Counted from the stretch's first letter, positions 26,315-34,987 are shown. The stretch: 41,635 nucleotides of DNA from an uncultured Eubacteriales bacterium (GCA_934486915.1 CAKSRC010000009.1:1-41635), one strand, 5' to 3'. Numbers and translations are program-made. Notes: a model not told the origin generated them from the letters alone.

Positions 26315-26370
26315 CCGTTGCAAAGCAATAAATGGATAATATTTTGATTTCTTTTCGAGCATTGTAATTT

Positions 26371-26442
26371 AGATAAAAAATAATCAGCCTGCATTTCCCG
26401 TTATTTAAAGGAGAAATATGGGATGCAGGCTGATTATTTAAA
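26371..26442 (-). terminator. Terminator of the endolysin/holin operon
   Basis: A strong long hairpin: ATAATCAGCCTGCAT pairs with ATGCAGGCTGATTAT, with an inner CCC/GGG extension. Read on the minus strand it ends in TTATTTTTTATCT, so it terminates the holin transcript before it runs into pheS. Confidence 0.85.
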
Positions 26443-26456
26443 TTTACCTTATTATT

Positions 26457-26867
26457 TTAGCTTATTTCATCAGTAAATTTTTTAAGGATTTTTTCTAATT
26501 TGGAGGCTCCCGGCAAACCTAACAATGACCAGTGCTTACAAATGCTTGTGAGCTCATAAAGGCTTTGGCTTAATATAATTATCTCACATAGGCCGGGCTC
26601 ACCAAGGTTTAAGGTCTTGGATACTTCTTCAGGAATCAAGAAGAGAAAATTTATATCAAGGGCATAATCAATCAAGACACTGCAGCATGCTACTAAAATC
26701 ATAGCAATCTTCATTATAATTCCCTTTTTGCCAATGCTTGAATTAAATCTTTTATCTATTATGGCTCTTGCAGAACCTAATATTATATCTATTAGTATAA
26801 GAGATATTAAGCTTAACATTAGTGGGCTTGTTTGAAGCCAATTTAAGGTGTGATTTAGAATGTTCAT
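26457..26867 (-). CDS. Phage-type holin (Phage_holin_4 / toxin-secretion holin family)
   Basis: I choose ATG 26867 (136 residues), 8 bases after a TGAGG site; a GTG at 26876 is in frame but is poorly placed. It has hydrophobic segments near 15-35 (PLMLSLISLILIDIILGSA), 51-70 (GIIMKIAMILVACCSVLIDY) and about 90-107, with the DIILGSARAIIDKRFNSSIG and KKG motif of the holin-4/TcdE-like family. Such holins open the membrane so that an endolysin reaches the wall. It follows the lysozyme gene after 10 bases and the two are co-transcribed, an endolysin-holin cassette. No other phage genes adjoin it. Confidence 0.8.
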   Translation of the reverse strand: MNILNHTLNWLQTSPLMLSLISLILIDIILGSARAIIDKRFNSSIGKKGIIMKIAMILVACCSVLIDYALDINFLFLIPEEVSKTLNLGEPGLCEIIILSQSLYELTSICKHWSLLGLPGASKLEKILKKFTDEIS

Positions 26868-26877
26868 AAAGTTCACC

Positions 26878-27831
26878 TCAATTTGGAATCTTTAAACTTT
26901 GGCCGGGGTAGATCGTATCACTTGTAAGCCCGTTTAATATTTTTATTTCATTGTATCTAAGTCCGTTTCCAAGTAAAAGTTCGGCGATTGACCATAGTGT
27001 GTCCCCGCTTTGAACCTTGTACAATAATTTATTGTTGTTAATTATTTGGTGGGGTACCTTTATAACTTGACCCGTATATATTGTATTAGGGTTCGATATA
27101 GAGTTTATGTTGGCTAAATAGGCATAGCTTGTACCGTACTTCATGGCGATTCCACTTAATGTATCGCCTGCAGTTACAGTATATGTATCAAATGTGTCAT
27201 CGCTGTTATGTGTTTTTACATTTGACTTGCCGTTTTCTATTTCTTCAAATAAATTGCGATACATATAGTTCATATCAACATTTCCCTCTATGCCGTCTAC
27301 TTTTCCACTTGAAGAGTATTGCCAAACATCACATTCAAGTGAGGGCTTATCTATATCGTAGTGAGCAAGCCATAGGGTATATCGCATTTTTAGTTTGTCG
27401 TAATTTAAATAATTATCAAACCAATTTTTATTGGCATATACACCCGCCCAATATCCTGCTTGTTCTATTCTTGAACAAAAGTCGATGCACATTTGGGTTC
27501 TAGTTTCATTATCATTTTTATTTGATATTGAGTCATCCTCTATATCAAAGTATATTGGCAGGTCGAGTTTTTCACCATTTAATATAGATAAGCAGAAATC
27601 AGCTTCTTTTACTGCGTCCTCTGCACTTTGTGCATAAGAGTAATGGTAGACTCCTACCTTTAAACCTGCATTTTTTGCACCTTGAATATTTTTCTTGAAA
27701 TATGGGTCCTCTTGATTACATTCATTTCTGCCAAATCCTGTACGAATAATGACAAAATCAATTGAATCTTTCTTTACTTTTTGCCAATCTATGTCTTTTT
27801 GCCACATAGATACGTCTATTCCTTTGTACAT
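26878..27831 (-). CDS. GH25 lysozyme (endolysin) with two LysM domains
   Basis: A 317-residue protein; ATG 27831 follows AAAGGA 9-10 bases upstream. Residues 1-200 are a GH25 muramidase domain: GIDVSMWQ with catalytic-site Asp6, FVIIRTGFG, GVYHYSY, and FDIEDD near 94-99 as the acidic catalytic pair, ending in VDMNYMY. Two LysM repeats follow (about 218-262 YTVTAGDTLSGIAMKYG and 272-316 YKVQSGDTLWSIAELLL), which bind peptidoglycan. No signal peptide, consistent with release through the adjacent holin. It leads the cassette. It hydrolyses the beta-1,4 MurNAc-GlcNAc bond. Confidence 0.92.
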   Translation of the reverse strand: MYKGIDVSMWQKDIDWQKVKKDSIDFVIIRTGFGRNECNQEDPYFKKNIQGAKNAGLKVGVYHYSYAQSAEDAVKEADFCLSILNGEKLDLPIYFDIEDDSISNKNDNETRTQMCIDFCSRIEQAGYWAGVYANKNWFDNYLNYDKLKMRYTLWLAHYDIDKPSLECDVWQYSSSGKVDGIEGNVDMNYMYRNLFEEIENGKSNVKTHNSDDTFDTYTVTAGDTLSGIAMKYGTSYAYLANINSISNPNTIYTGQVIKVPHQIINNNKLLYKVQSGDTLWSIAELLLGNGLRYNEIKILNGLTSDTIYPGQSLKIPN

Positions 27832-28105
27832 ATAACCTATCCTTTCCTATTTTAACTTAAGAGATCTCTCTTTTAAAATGTATATACATATATCCGACCA
27901 TAAGAGGCATTTTTAGCCCTTTTAAGGGCAATATTTGAAAATTTTTTAAAATAAAAGGTGAATTTAACAATAAGCGTGTATGAATATGAGATATTTTAAG
28001 TTTAATGGATGACCTAATATTTTAAACTTGAATGGAAAAAGCATGTGTGGTATACTGATAAATATTATGGGCAATTATGTTCTATTAGCTAATTAGGAGA
28101 TAATT
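27832..28105. other. Divergent intergenic region with two inverted repeats
   Basis: This 274-base gap separates the lysozyme (minus) and ruvC (plus). It contains AGAGATCTCT (palindrome), TGTATATACA (palindrome) and GCCCTTTTAAGGGC within the first 100 bases, ahead of the lysozyme start. They could be operator sites or weak hairpins. The right half holds the ruvC promoter. No clear -35/-10 was found for the lysozyme gene, so it may use another sigma factor or be activator-dependent. Confidence 0.4.
28028..28056 (+). promoter_or_regulatory. ruvCAB promoter
   Basis: TTGAAT (28028-28033) and TATACT (28051-28056) are 17 bases apart with TGG before the -10 (28048-28050), an extended -10 promoter. 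The start is near 28063, and ruvC has AGGAG 7 bases before ATG 28106. Confidence 0.7.
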
Positions 28106-28627
28106 ATGGTTATTTTAGGAATTGACCCCGGCTATGCTATTGTAGGCTATGGGGCTATTGAATTTGCAAACGGTAAATATAGAGATTTAGGCCACGGCGC
28201 TATCTTTACTTATCCCGAGCAGGACTTTGCGTTAAGGCTTGAGATTATATATGATTCGATGGTAAAAATGCTTGAAAGTTGCAAGCCTGATGTGATGTCT
28301 ATAGAGAAACTTTACTTTCAAAACAATCAAAAAACTGCGATAAATGTGGCCGAAGCAAGAGGAGTTATCCTATTAGCTGCCAAGAAAGCGGGGGTACCTA
28401 TTTTTGAATATACGCCTTTGCAGGTAAAGACGGTCGTGACCGGCTTTGGCAAAGCCAAAAAAAAGCAGGTTATGCAAATGACCACAAGACTTTTAAACCT
28501 AAAAGAAGTACCAAAACCTGATGATACTGCGGATGCATTGGCAATAGCAATATGCCATGCAAATGCTGCGGGGACAAATCTTAGAATGAACCTAATAAAA
28601 AGAAGGATAGAAAGAAATGTTATATAG
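28106..28627 (+). CDS. ruvC: Crossover junction endodeoxyribonuclease RuvC
   Basis: A 173-residue Holliday junction resolvase. The RNase H-like fold begins ILGIDPGYAIVGYG, where Asp7 is the first catalytic carboxylate; SIEKLYFQNNQKTAINVAEARG carries the next Glu (Glu67 by position), and the C-terminal PDDTADALAIAICHA holds the last two Asp. Length matches the family. It overlaps ruvA by 11 bases, so the two are translationally coupled, and this ruvC-ruvA-ruvB order is common in Clostridia. Acts with RuvAB in recombination repair. Confidence 0.97.
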   Translation: MVILGIDPGYAIVGYGAIEFANGKYRDLGHGAIFTYPEQDFALRLEIIYDSMVKMLESCKPDVMSIEKLYFQNNQKTAINVAEARGVILLAAKKAGVPIFEYTPLQVKTVVTGFGKAKKKQVMQMTTRLLNLKEVPKPDDTADALAIAICHANAAGTNLRMNLIKRRIERNVI

Positions 28628-29222
28628 TTTAAGAGGAAAGTTGATATATAAAGAACCTAGCTTCGCTGTAGTTGAGTGCGCAGGGGTAGGATATAAATGC
28701 TTTACTACTATGAATACTCAAAGAGGTCTTGTTGATATTGGCGAGGAGGTTACCCTATATACCTATATGAGCGTAAGGGAAGATGCGGTTGACTTATTTG
28801 GTTTTATAGATCAAAATGAGCTTTCATGTTTTAAAATGCTTATTTCCGTTTCCGGCGTTGGGGCAAAGGTTGGCTTAGGGATACTTTCAAGCCTTTCGAG
28901 TGAACAAGTGGCGATGGCGATAGCCTCTTCAGACAGCAAGACGCTTACTATAGCTCCGGGCGTTGGTAATAAGCTTGCTCAAAGGATTATCTTAGAACTA
29001 AAGGACAAACTTAAAAATAAAGAGGTACAAAGCAACTTAAGCTCAAAAGTTTATGCGGGTGCCAATATTACTAATAATAATGTGGGAGAGGCTATAAATG
29101 CCCTTGGCGTTTTGGGGTATACACCGGCAGATGCTGCGGCAGTTGTCGCAAAATTTGACAGTTCACTCCCCGTCGAAGAATTAATTCGACTTTCTCTTAG
29201 AGCAATGGCGGGAGGCAAGTAA
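28617..29222 (+). CDS. ruvA: Holliday junction branch migration protein RuvA
   Basis: A 201-residue DNA-binding subunit. The OB-fold N-terminus (MLYSLRGKLIYKEPSFAVVECAGVGYKC) is standard; two helix-hairpin-helix motifs follow (FKMLISVSGVGAKVGLGILS and LTIAPGVGNKLAQRIILELK, about 75-125), and domain III ends the protein (GEAINALGVLGYTPADAAAVV). ATG 28617 lies inside ruvC. RuvA tetramers bind the four-way junction and recruit RuvB. Full length, no anomalies. Confidence 0.97.
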   Translation: MLYSLRGKLIYKEPSFAVVECAGVGYKCFTTMNTQRGLVDIGEEVTLYTYMSVREDAVDLFGFIDQNELSCFKMLISVSGVGAKVGLGILSSLSSEQVAMAIASSDSKTLTIAPGVGNKLAQRIILELKDKLKNKEVQSNLSSKVYAGANITNNNVGEAINALGVLGYTPADAAAVVAKFDSSLPVEELIRLSLRAMAGGK

Positions 29223-29225
29223 TTT

Positions 29226-30242
29226 ATGGAGTTTGATTTTGAAAATAGGCTTGTAGGTCCCGATGAAATCCCAGAGGATACCGATATTGAAAATCCTTTA
29301 AGACCGTCCTTGATGGATGAATATATAGGCCAAGATAAGGTAAAAGAGAATCTTAAGGTTTTCATAGAGGCCGCAAAAATTAGGAGAGAATCTTTGGATC
29401 ATGTGCTTTTATATGGTCCGCCGGGGTTAGGAAAGACAACTTTGGCCGGTATTATAGCCAATGAAATGGGAGTTAACATAAGGATAACTTCAGGCCCTGC
29501 AATAGAAAAGCCGGGGGACCTTGCCGCTTTGCTTACTAATTTAAGTGAGGGAGATGTTTTGTTTATTGACGAAATTCATAGGCTCTCAAGGAGTGTTGAA
29601 GAAATACTTTACCCTGCTATGGAGGATTTTTCAATAGACATTATAACAGGTAAAGGTCAAATGGCTACGTCGTACCATTTGCCGCTTCCAAGGTTTACGC
29701 TGGTAGGGGCAACGACAAGGGCAGGTCAGCTTTCTGCGCCGCTTAGAGACAGGTTTGGGGTCGTTTTAAGGCTTGAAATGTATAGTCCTGAGGAGCTTGC
29801 AAGGATAGTTAAGAGAAGTGCCGGCATTTTAGGGATTGACATAGATGATGACGGAGCTTTGGAAATAGCATCAAGATCTAGGGGAACCCCTAGAATTGTC
29901 AATAGAATGCTCAAAAGAGTGAGAGACTTTGCTCAAGTTATAAGTGGAGGGCGTATTGACTTAAATATAGCAAGAGCCTCTCTTGATAGGCTTGAAATTG
30001 ATGAATTGGGGCTTGACTCCAATGATAGAAGAATGCTTGAAACGATGATAAAATATTATGGTGGCGGTCCTGTCGGCCTTGAAACATTAGCAGCTTCAAT
30101 AGGAGAAGAGGCCGTTACGATTGAGGATGTATATGAACCATATTTGATGCAAATAGGTTTTTTGACAAGAACTCCAAGAGGCAGAATGGTTACACGCCTT
30201 GCGTGTCAACACCTTAACTTAGACAATAATGAAAATACTTAA
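29226..30242 (+). CDS. ruvB: Holliday junction branch migration ATPase RuvB
   Basis: A 338-residue AAA+ motor. ATG 29226 starts 3 bases after ruvA, with GGAGG inside the ruvA end. The RPSLMDEYIGQDKVKENL entry, Walker A GPPGLGKTTLA (about 65-72), Walker B LFIDEIHRLSR, sensor 1 ATTRAG, sensor 2/arginine region RSRGTPRIVNRML, and the C-terminal winged helix (GLDSNDRRMLETMI through GFLTRTPRGR) are all present. Drives branch migration with RuvA. Its length is normal. Confidence 0.98.
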   Translation: MEFDFENRLVGPDEIPEDTDIENPLRPSLMDEYIGQDKVKENLKVFIEAAKIRRESLDHVLLYGPPGLGKTTLAGIIANEMGVNIRITSGPAIEKPGDLAALLTNLSEGDVLFIDEIHRLSRSVEEILYPAMEDFSIDIITGKGQMATSYHLPLPRFTLVGATTRAGQLSAPLRDRFGVVLRLEMYSPEELARIVKRSAGILGIDIDDDGALEIASRSRGTPRIVNRMLKRVRDFAQVISGGRIDLNIARASLDRLEIDELGLDSNDRRMLETMIKYYGGGPVGLETLAASIGEEAVTIEDVYEPYLMQIGFLTRTPRGRMVTRLACQHLNLDNNENT

Positions 30243-30299
30243 AAATAATAATATTGATTTTTAAGTGAATTTATATGATGACAATAAGGAGATTTATAT

Positions 30300-31649
30300 A
30301 TGGGAAGATTATTTGGAACAGATGGAGCAAGGGGAATAGCTAATTCTGAGTTAACTTGCGAGCTTGCTATGGAGATAGGCAGAGCCGCAGCAGCGGTTTT
30401 GATAGATTCCGCACATAAAAGGCCCAAGATACTTATAGGAAAGGATACAAGACTTTCCTCTGATATGCTTGAGGGAGCGTTGACTGCAGGGCTTTGTTCT
30501 GTTGGTGCAGATGTAGTTAGTTTAGGGGTTATACCAACACCCGCAGTTGCGTTTTTGGTTGGTAAATATAAAGCCGATGCGGGTATTATGATATCAGCTT
30601 CACACAACCCTCATGAGTTTAACGGAATAAAAATTTTTAGTGGGGATGGATATAAACTTCCTGACATATTGGAAGAGGAAATAGAGGCTATAGTTTTAGA
30701 TAAAGCAAAAACTCTAGAGCTTAAAACAGGAGCTGACATAGGAAAGGTATCCTACGCACTAAATGCAGCAAGAGATTATATAGATCATGTAAAGGCTACA
30801 GTACCTTTTAGTTTGCATGGCATGAAGCTTGCTATAGACTGTTCCAATGGTTCTGCATCAAGGACAGCTAAAGAATTATTCACTGAGCTTGGTGCCGAGT
30901 GTTTTATGCTTTTTGATAAACCAAACGGTACTAACATAAATTATGAGTGCGGATCTACTCATATGGATGAGCTTATGAGATATGTTAAAGAAAATGAATT
31001 TGATGCGGGTGTTGCTTTTGACGGAGATGCCGATAGATGCCTTATGGTAGATGAAAATGGATGCTTGGTAGACGGAGACTTTGTAATGGCTATATGTGCT
31101 GCGGATTTAAAGTCAAGGGGAAAACTTGCTAAGGATGCCGTTGTTGGAACTATTATGACAAACATGGGATTTACTCGCTTTTGTAATGAAAATAACATGA
31201 AGTTTGTTTCAACTAAAGTAGGCGATAGATATGTACTTGAATGTATGCTAAGAGAAGGATACAATTTTGGCGGAGAACAATCAGGCCATGTTATCTTTTT
31301 GGATTTTGCAACAACAGGAGATGGTCAGCTTACGGCTGCTCAACTTTTAAGCCTGCTTAATAGAAGAAATGCAAAACTTTCGAGTATTGCTACTTTAATG
31401 TCGAGATATCCTCAAGTTATGGTAAATGTTAAGATATCTGCTGAGGGTAAGATTAGATTTTACACTGATTCAACAATTAAAGAAAAAATTGAAGATGTCA
31501 AAAATATTTTGGAAGATAAAGGAAGAATAGTTGTAAGGGCTTCCGGGACAGAACCTCTAATTAGAGTAATGCTTGAGGGTGAAAATTATAATAGAATAGA
31601 AAAATTGGCTAATGAAGTTGCCGATATTATAAGGCAAAGGCTTTCTTAA
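30300..31649 (+). CDS. glmM: Phosphoglucosamine mutase GlmM
   Basis: A 449-residue enzyme converting glucosamine-6-phosphate to glucosamine-1-phosphate for peptidoglycan precursor synthesis. ATG 30300 follows AAGGAG (30287-30292). It opens GRLFGTDGARGIAN, the family signature; the catalytic Ser is in ISASHNPHEFNG near residue 100; the magnesium-binding DGDADR motif (FDGDADRCLMVD) is near 240, the sugar-binding GGEQSGH is near 325, and the phosphate-binding RASGTEPLIRVM ends the protein. It lies 57 bases after ruvB and probably shares the transcript. Normal length. Confidence 0.98.
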   Translation: MGRLFGTDGARGIANSELTCELAMEIGRAAAAVLIDSAHKRPKILIGKDTRLSSDMLEGALTAGLCSVGADVVSLGVIPTPAVAFLVGKYKADAGIMISASHNPHEFNGIKIFSGDGYKLPDILEEEIEAIVLDKAKTLELKTGADIGKVSYALNAARDYIDHVKATVPFSLHGMKLAIDCSNGSASRTAKELFTELGAECFMLFDKPNGTNINYECGSTHMDELMRYVKENEFDAGVAFDGDADRCLMVDENGCLVDGDFVMAICAADLKSRGKLAKDAVVGTIMTNMGFTRFCNENNMKFVSTKVGDRYVLECMLREGYNFGGEQSGHVIFLDFATTGDGQLTAAQLLSLLNRRNAKLSSIATLMSRYPQVMVNVKISAEGKIRFYTDSTIKEKIEDVKNILEDKGRIVVRASGTEPLIRVMLEGENYNRIEKLANEVADIIRQRLS

Positions 31650-31669
31650 ATAAAGATTGGAGAAGTAAA

Positions 31670-32536
31670 TTGAGAATTGCAAAGTGGAATGATTACGAGC
31701 TTATAGATGCATCAGATTCTGAAAGACTTGAACGTTTTGGAAATATAATTTTAATAAGACCCGACCCTCAAATTATTTGGAAAACCCCTAAAACAAACCC
31801 TCTTTGGAATAACGCCCATGCAAGATACCATCGTTCAAAGAATGGTGGAGGAAAATGGGAAATGTTGAAAAAAGTTCCTGATGTATGGAGCATAAAATAT
31901 GACGATATGGTTTTAAGGCTTAAAACTATGGGCTTTAAGCATACGGGAGTGTTTCCGGAACAGGCAGTTAACTGGGAATTCAGTAAAAATAAAATTAAAA
32001 GCGCAAAAAGAAAAGTAAAGGTTCTTAACTTATTTGCTTATACAGGAGCAGCAACACTGGCAGCGGCCTCAGCAGGAGCGGAGGTATGCCATGTTGATGC
32101 TTCCAAAGGCATGGTGCTTTGGGCAAAAGAAAATGCAGTAGCTTCTGGGTTAAGGGATAAGCCCATTAGATGGATTGTCGACGATTGCATTAAATTTGTT
32201 AAACGAGAAATAAGGCGCGGCAACAAATATGATGGTATAATAATGGATCCACCATCTTACGGCAGGGGACCTTCGGGCGAAATTTGGAAACTGGAAGAAG
32301 AACTCTTTGATTTTGTGCAGCTTTGCAGCGAACTTCTTTCAGATAATGCCCTATTTTTTATATTAAATTCTTACACCACAGGGCTTTCGCCGTCAGTTAT
32401 GGAATACCTTTTAGGTGCGGTAATTAAAAGCAAAAAAGGCGGATTTGTATCCTGCTCGGAGATAGGTTTGCCGGTTACTGAAAGTGGTATGGCTCTTGCG
32501 AGCGGTTCAACGGCAATTTGGCAGAATGAAAAATGA
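31670..32536 (+). CDS. RlmI-like class I SAM-dependent RNA methyltransferase
   Basis: A 288-residue protein with TTG start at 31670 and a TTGGAGAAG site at 31657-31665. The core is a Rossmann methyltransferase: VLNLFAYTGAATLAAASAGA is motif I (about 121-140), AEVCHVDASKGMVLWAKENA follows, and DPPSYGRGPSGEIWKLEE is the DPP[SF] motif of the RlmI/RlmL/YccW group (about 195-212). The N-terminal 110 residues are unlike the PUA domain of RlmI, and an N-terminal CxxxC iron-sulphur cluster is not seen, so the exact RNA target is unclear. It is close to glmM (20 bases) and ends at a terminator. Confidence 0.8.
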   Translation: MRIAKWNDYELIDASDSERLERFGNIILIRPDPQIIWKTPKTNPLWNNAHARYHRSKNGGGKWEMLKKVPDVWSIKYDDMVLRLKTMGFKHTGVFPEQAVNWEFSKNKIKSAKRKVKVLNLFAYTGAATLAAASAGAEVCHVDASKGMVLWAKENAVASGLRDKPIRWIVDDCIKFVKREIRRGNKYDGIIMDPPSYGRGPSGEIWKLEEELFDFVQLCSELLSDNALFFILNSYTTGLSPSVMEYLLGAVIKSKKGGFVSCSEIGLPVTESGMALASGSTAIWQNEK

Positions 32537-32577
32537 TTTGTCTTTGGCATTTATTTTAAGTTTGATATGAAAAACGG

Positions 32578-32622
32578 AGATCAACATGTTTAGAGTTTTA
32601 AATATGTTGATCTTATTTATTA
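32578..32622 (+). terminator. Terminator after the ruv-glmM-methyltransferase group
   Basis: AGATCAACAT (32578-32587) pairs with ATGTTGATCT (32604-32613), a 10-bp perfect stem with a 16-base loop, followed by TATTTATT. Confidence 0.75.
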
Positions 32623-32837
32623 GTATTTCCTAATTATGGTTATATTAGTCAAAATGACCAAATATTATACTCAAAAGTTGACCTATAGTAATTTTTAATA
32701 AAAGAAAGGATGTTTTAAATCAATTTATTGATAGCAATATTTATGATAATAAGTATATCTATAGTTAATTTGCTATAAATATACTTGTAATTAATTCTTT
32801 GAAAATATGTATGATGAACAAATATTGGTTTTAGGGC

Positions 32838-32865
32838 TTGAAAAAGTGTAATTATTTGATATAAT
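32838..32865 (+). promoter_or_regulatory. Promoter of the M23 endopeptidase gene
   Basis: TTGAAA (32838-32843) and TATAAT (32860-32865) are 16 bases apart, with TGA extended -10. The start near 32872 gives a 66-base leader before GTG 32938. Confidence 0.7.
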
Positions 32866-32937
32866 AATATTTATGGTTTGATTTTTTACAATCTAACTAT
32901 TGGTTATAATTGCTTTAATCGAAAGGACGTGTATGTT

Positions 32938-34875
32938 GTGTTTAGACTAAATCTAAACCAAAACAGACAGGGGAAAAAATCAGCTCAGGACTTAAAAGAA
33001 ACTATGAGTTGTTATTTATATTTATTGAATTCGAAAATTAGAAAAGTTATTAACATATCAAGAATTAGGTTCATTGAATTTATTCATAAGAACAATCGAG
33101 CAAAGAAGTTTTATGAGATAGTTGATTCATCATTAGAAAATGTAGGTGTGCTGAGAACGAAAATTCTTGAAGCGTCAAGGAATTATATTATTAGGATAGG
33201 GACTTTTCTAATAAGGGGGTCTAAGGAATATAAGAGAAAATTGTTTAAGTTGATTTTATCTATTAGGGATGAACTTATTGAAAAGTACGGTCCTGCTGCT
33301 AATAAATACTATCAATCAGTAGACAGTAAATCCTCTCTTATTATTAGAAAAATTCTAGGTTACACTAAGAGGAAAAAAGATGGTTTCATAAAAGCTATGA
33401 TTCCTGTTAAAAAAGCTTACTCCAATGGGTTAAAAGCAGCTATTAAGGAGTTTGGCTCAGTATTAAGAAACGACTTAAGAAAAAATCCCAAAAGATGGGT
33501 TAGTGTTGCACAGTTTGCATTGCCTATTGCGGCTATAGCAATTTTGTTTGGCACAATAAGTTATTGGAGTAATCTTAATTATGGTTTAGCCTTGGCTTAT
33601 GACGGTCAGGAAATTGCCACTGTAAAAGATGAAAAGGTTGTTGAGCAGGCCAGCCAAATGGTTAATCAACGTTTAGTATATGACAGTATCGCAAGCTCCA
33701 ATGAAAGTTTAGATATTGTCCCAACTTACAAGTTGGTTTCAGTCAGCACTGACAAATATTCATCGCCAAGCGCAGTTTGTGATAAGATTATTCAAAAGTC
33801 TAAGGGTGCAATTGAAGAAGGAGCCGGCCTTTATATAGACGGAGAACTTTGTGGTGTACTTGAGGATGACAACAAAGTACAGGAAGTGTTAGATGAAGTT
33901 CTGTCAGACGAAAAAACTAATGATGAAAGTGCAGAGGTTAAATTTGTTGAGGAAGTAGAGACAGTCAGCGGACTTTTCCCGGCTTCGACAATGGTTTCTT
34001 CGGAAAATTTAAAGGAAAAGTTAAATACTCCTGTTGAGGATGAAGTTTATTATACAATACAAGACGGAGATACTCCTTTAAGTATTGCAGAGCAGTTTAA
34101 TATGTCATTAGATGATTTAAATGCTATTAACGGTGCTCCTGTTGATGAACTTATTTTTCCTAATGAACAATTAAAAATAAAAAATGAAAAAACATTGTTG
34201 AATGTAAGTGTTTCTAAAATTGAAAATTATGAAACACCAATAGGATATCAAGAAGTAGAAGAAGAGGATGACAGTCAATATGTAGGATATTCTAATGTTA
34301 CCCAAGAGGGTGAAGAAGGAATTCTTGCTTGTGCCGATAAAGTTACTTATGTAAACGGTATTGAAACTTCTAGAGAAGAATTTAGCCGCAATACAATAAA
34401 AGAACCGATTGATAAGAAAACAACTGTAGGTACTAAAAAAAGAGAAATCCCATCTGGGCCTTCATACAAAGCTCCGTCGGGCGATGGAATTTCTACAGGC
34501 TCTTTAGCATGGCCGCTTCCCGGAATTTCTACTATAAGCAGTCCATTTGGGATGAGATGGGGAAGTATGCATTCAGGTATAGATATTGCAAATGGTAATG
34601 CTTATGGTCAAACAATAGTAGCAGCCGATGGTGGTACAGTAACCAAAGCGTGTGATAGCGGAGATGGCTATGGTATATGTGTAATAATAAACCATGGCAA
34701 CGGAATGTCTACACTATACGCTCACTGCAGTTCAGCTTATGTCAGCGCAGGCCAAACAGTTTCTAAGGGGCAAGCAATTGCCGCTGTTGGTTCCACAGGA
34801 TATTCTTATGGTGCACATCTACACTTTGGTGTCCTTTCAGGCGGCAGTTATGTAGACCCTATGAATTATCTATAA
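32938..34875 (+). CDS. Membrane-anchored M23 peptidoglycan endopeptidase with LysM and G5 domains
   Basis: I set the start at GTG 32938, 10 bases after AAAGGA (32922-32927); the in-frame codon at 32878 lies beyond the promoter and has no site. The 645-residue product has an unusual, long basic cytoplasmic segment (1-186, helical, rich in Lys and Arg), then one TM helix (187-209). Outside follow an unassigned region, a LysM (about 371-415, YYTIQDGDTPLSIAEQFN), a G5 domain (about 418-500), and an M23 catalytic domain (about 520-645) with His545 and Asp549 (HSGIDIA) and the HLHF motif (His627, His629) as zinc/active-site residues. It cleaves peptide crosslinks of the wall. It stands alone between a promoter and terminator. 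Confidence 0.9.
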   Translation: MFRLNLNQNRQGKKSAQDLKETMSCYLYLLNSKIRKVINISRIRFIEFIHKNNRAKKFYEIVDSSLENVGVLRTKILEASRNYIIRIGTFLIRGSKEYKRKLFKLILSIRDELIEKYGPAANKYYQSVDSKSSLIIRKILGYTKRKKDGFIKAMIPVKKAYSNGLKAAIKEFGSVLRNDLRKNPKRWVSVAQFALPIAAIAILFGTISYWSNLNYGLALAYDGQEIATVKDEKVVEQASQMVNQRLVYDSIASSNESLDIVPTYKLVSVSTDKYSSPSAVCDKIIQKSKGAIEEGAGLYIDGELCGVLEDDNKVQEVLDEVLSDEKTNDESAEVKFVEEVETVSGLFPASTMVSSENLKEKLNTPVEDEVYYTIQDGDTPLSIAEQFNMSLDDLNAINGAPVDELIFPNEQLKIKNEKTLLNVSVSKIENYETPIGYQEVEEEDDSQYVGYSNVTQEGEEGILACADKVTYVNGIETSREEFSRNTIKEPIDKKTTVGTKKREIPSGPSYKAPSGDGISTGSLAWPLPGISTISSPFGMRWGSMHSGIDIANGNAYGQTIVAADGGTVTKACDSGDGYGICVIINHGNGMSTLYAHCSSAYVSAGQTVSKGQAIAAVGSTGYSYGAHLHFGVLSGGSYVDPMNYL

Positions 34876-34913
34876 AATAAATTTTATCATTAAATTTCTA
34901 TGATGAATTACAA

Positions 34914-34950
34914 TAAAGAACCTCCGGTTAATCCCGGAGGTTCTTTATAC
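34914..34950 (+). terminator. Terminator of the M23 endopeptidase gene
   Basis: TAAAGAACCTCCGG pairs with CCGGAGGTTCTTTA (loop TTAATC), a 14-bp stem; the right arm ends in TTCTTTATA. Confidence 0.85.
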
Positions 34951-34987
34951 TTGAAAAAACTTTAGACTTATTATATGTAATGAGATA

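Larger units (their letters stand above)
32537..32937. other. 401-base noncoding stretch with terminator and promoter
   Basis: Apart from the methyltransferase terminator (32578-32622) and the promoter at 32838-32865, I see no gene. A GAAAGGATG site at 32703-32711 leads only to a stop two codons later. The segment ATGACCAAATATTATACTC at 32655-32673 is nearly repeated near 41572 on the same strand; its role is unknown. Confidence 0.5.

Noticed and set aside
26214..26370. T-box leader ahead of pheST
   Set aside because: Only about 65 bases lie between the inferred start and the gene, without a T-box core sequence or a terminator.
26457..27831. A prophage
   Set aside because: Only a lysozyme and a holin are present; no integrase, capsid, tail or repressor genes adjoin them, and housekeeping genes lie on both sides.
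32703..32760. Small gene after the GAAAGGATG site
   Set aside because: The ATG in this site meets a stop after one codon, and no other start follows with a useful frame.
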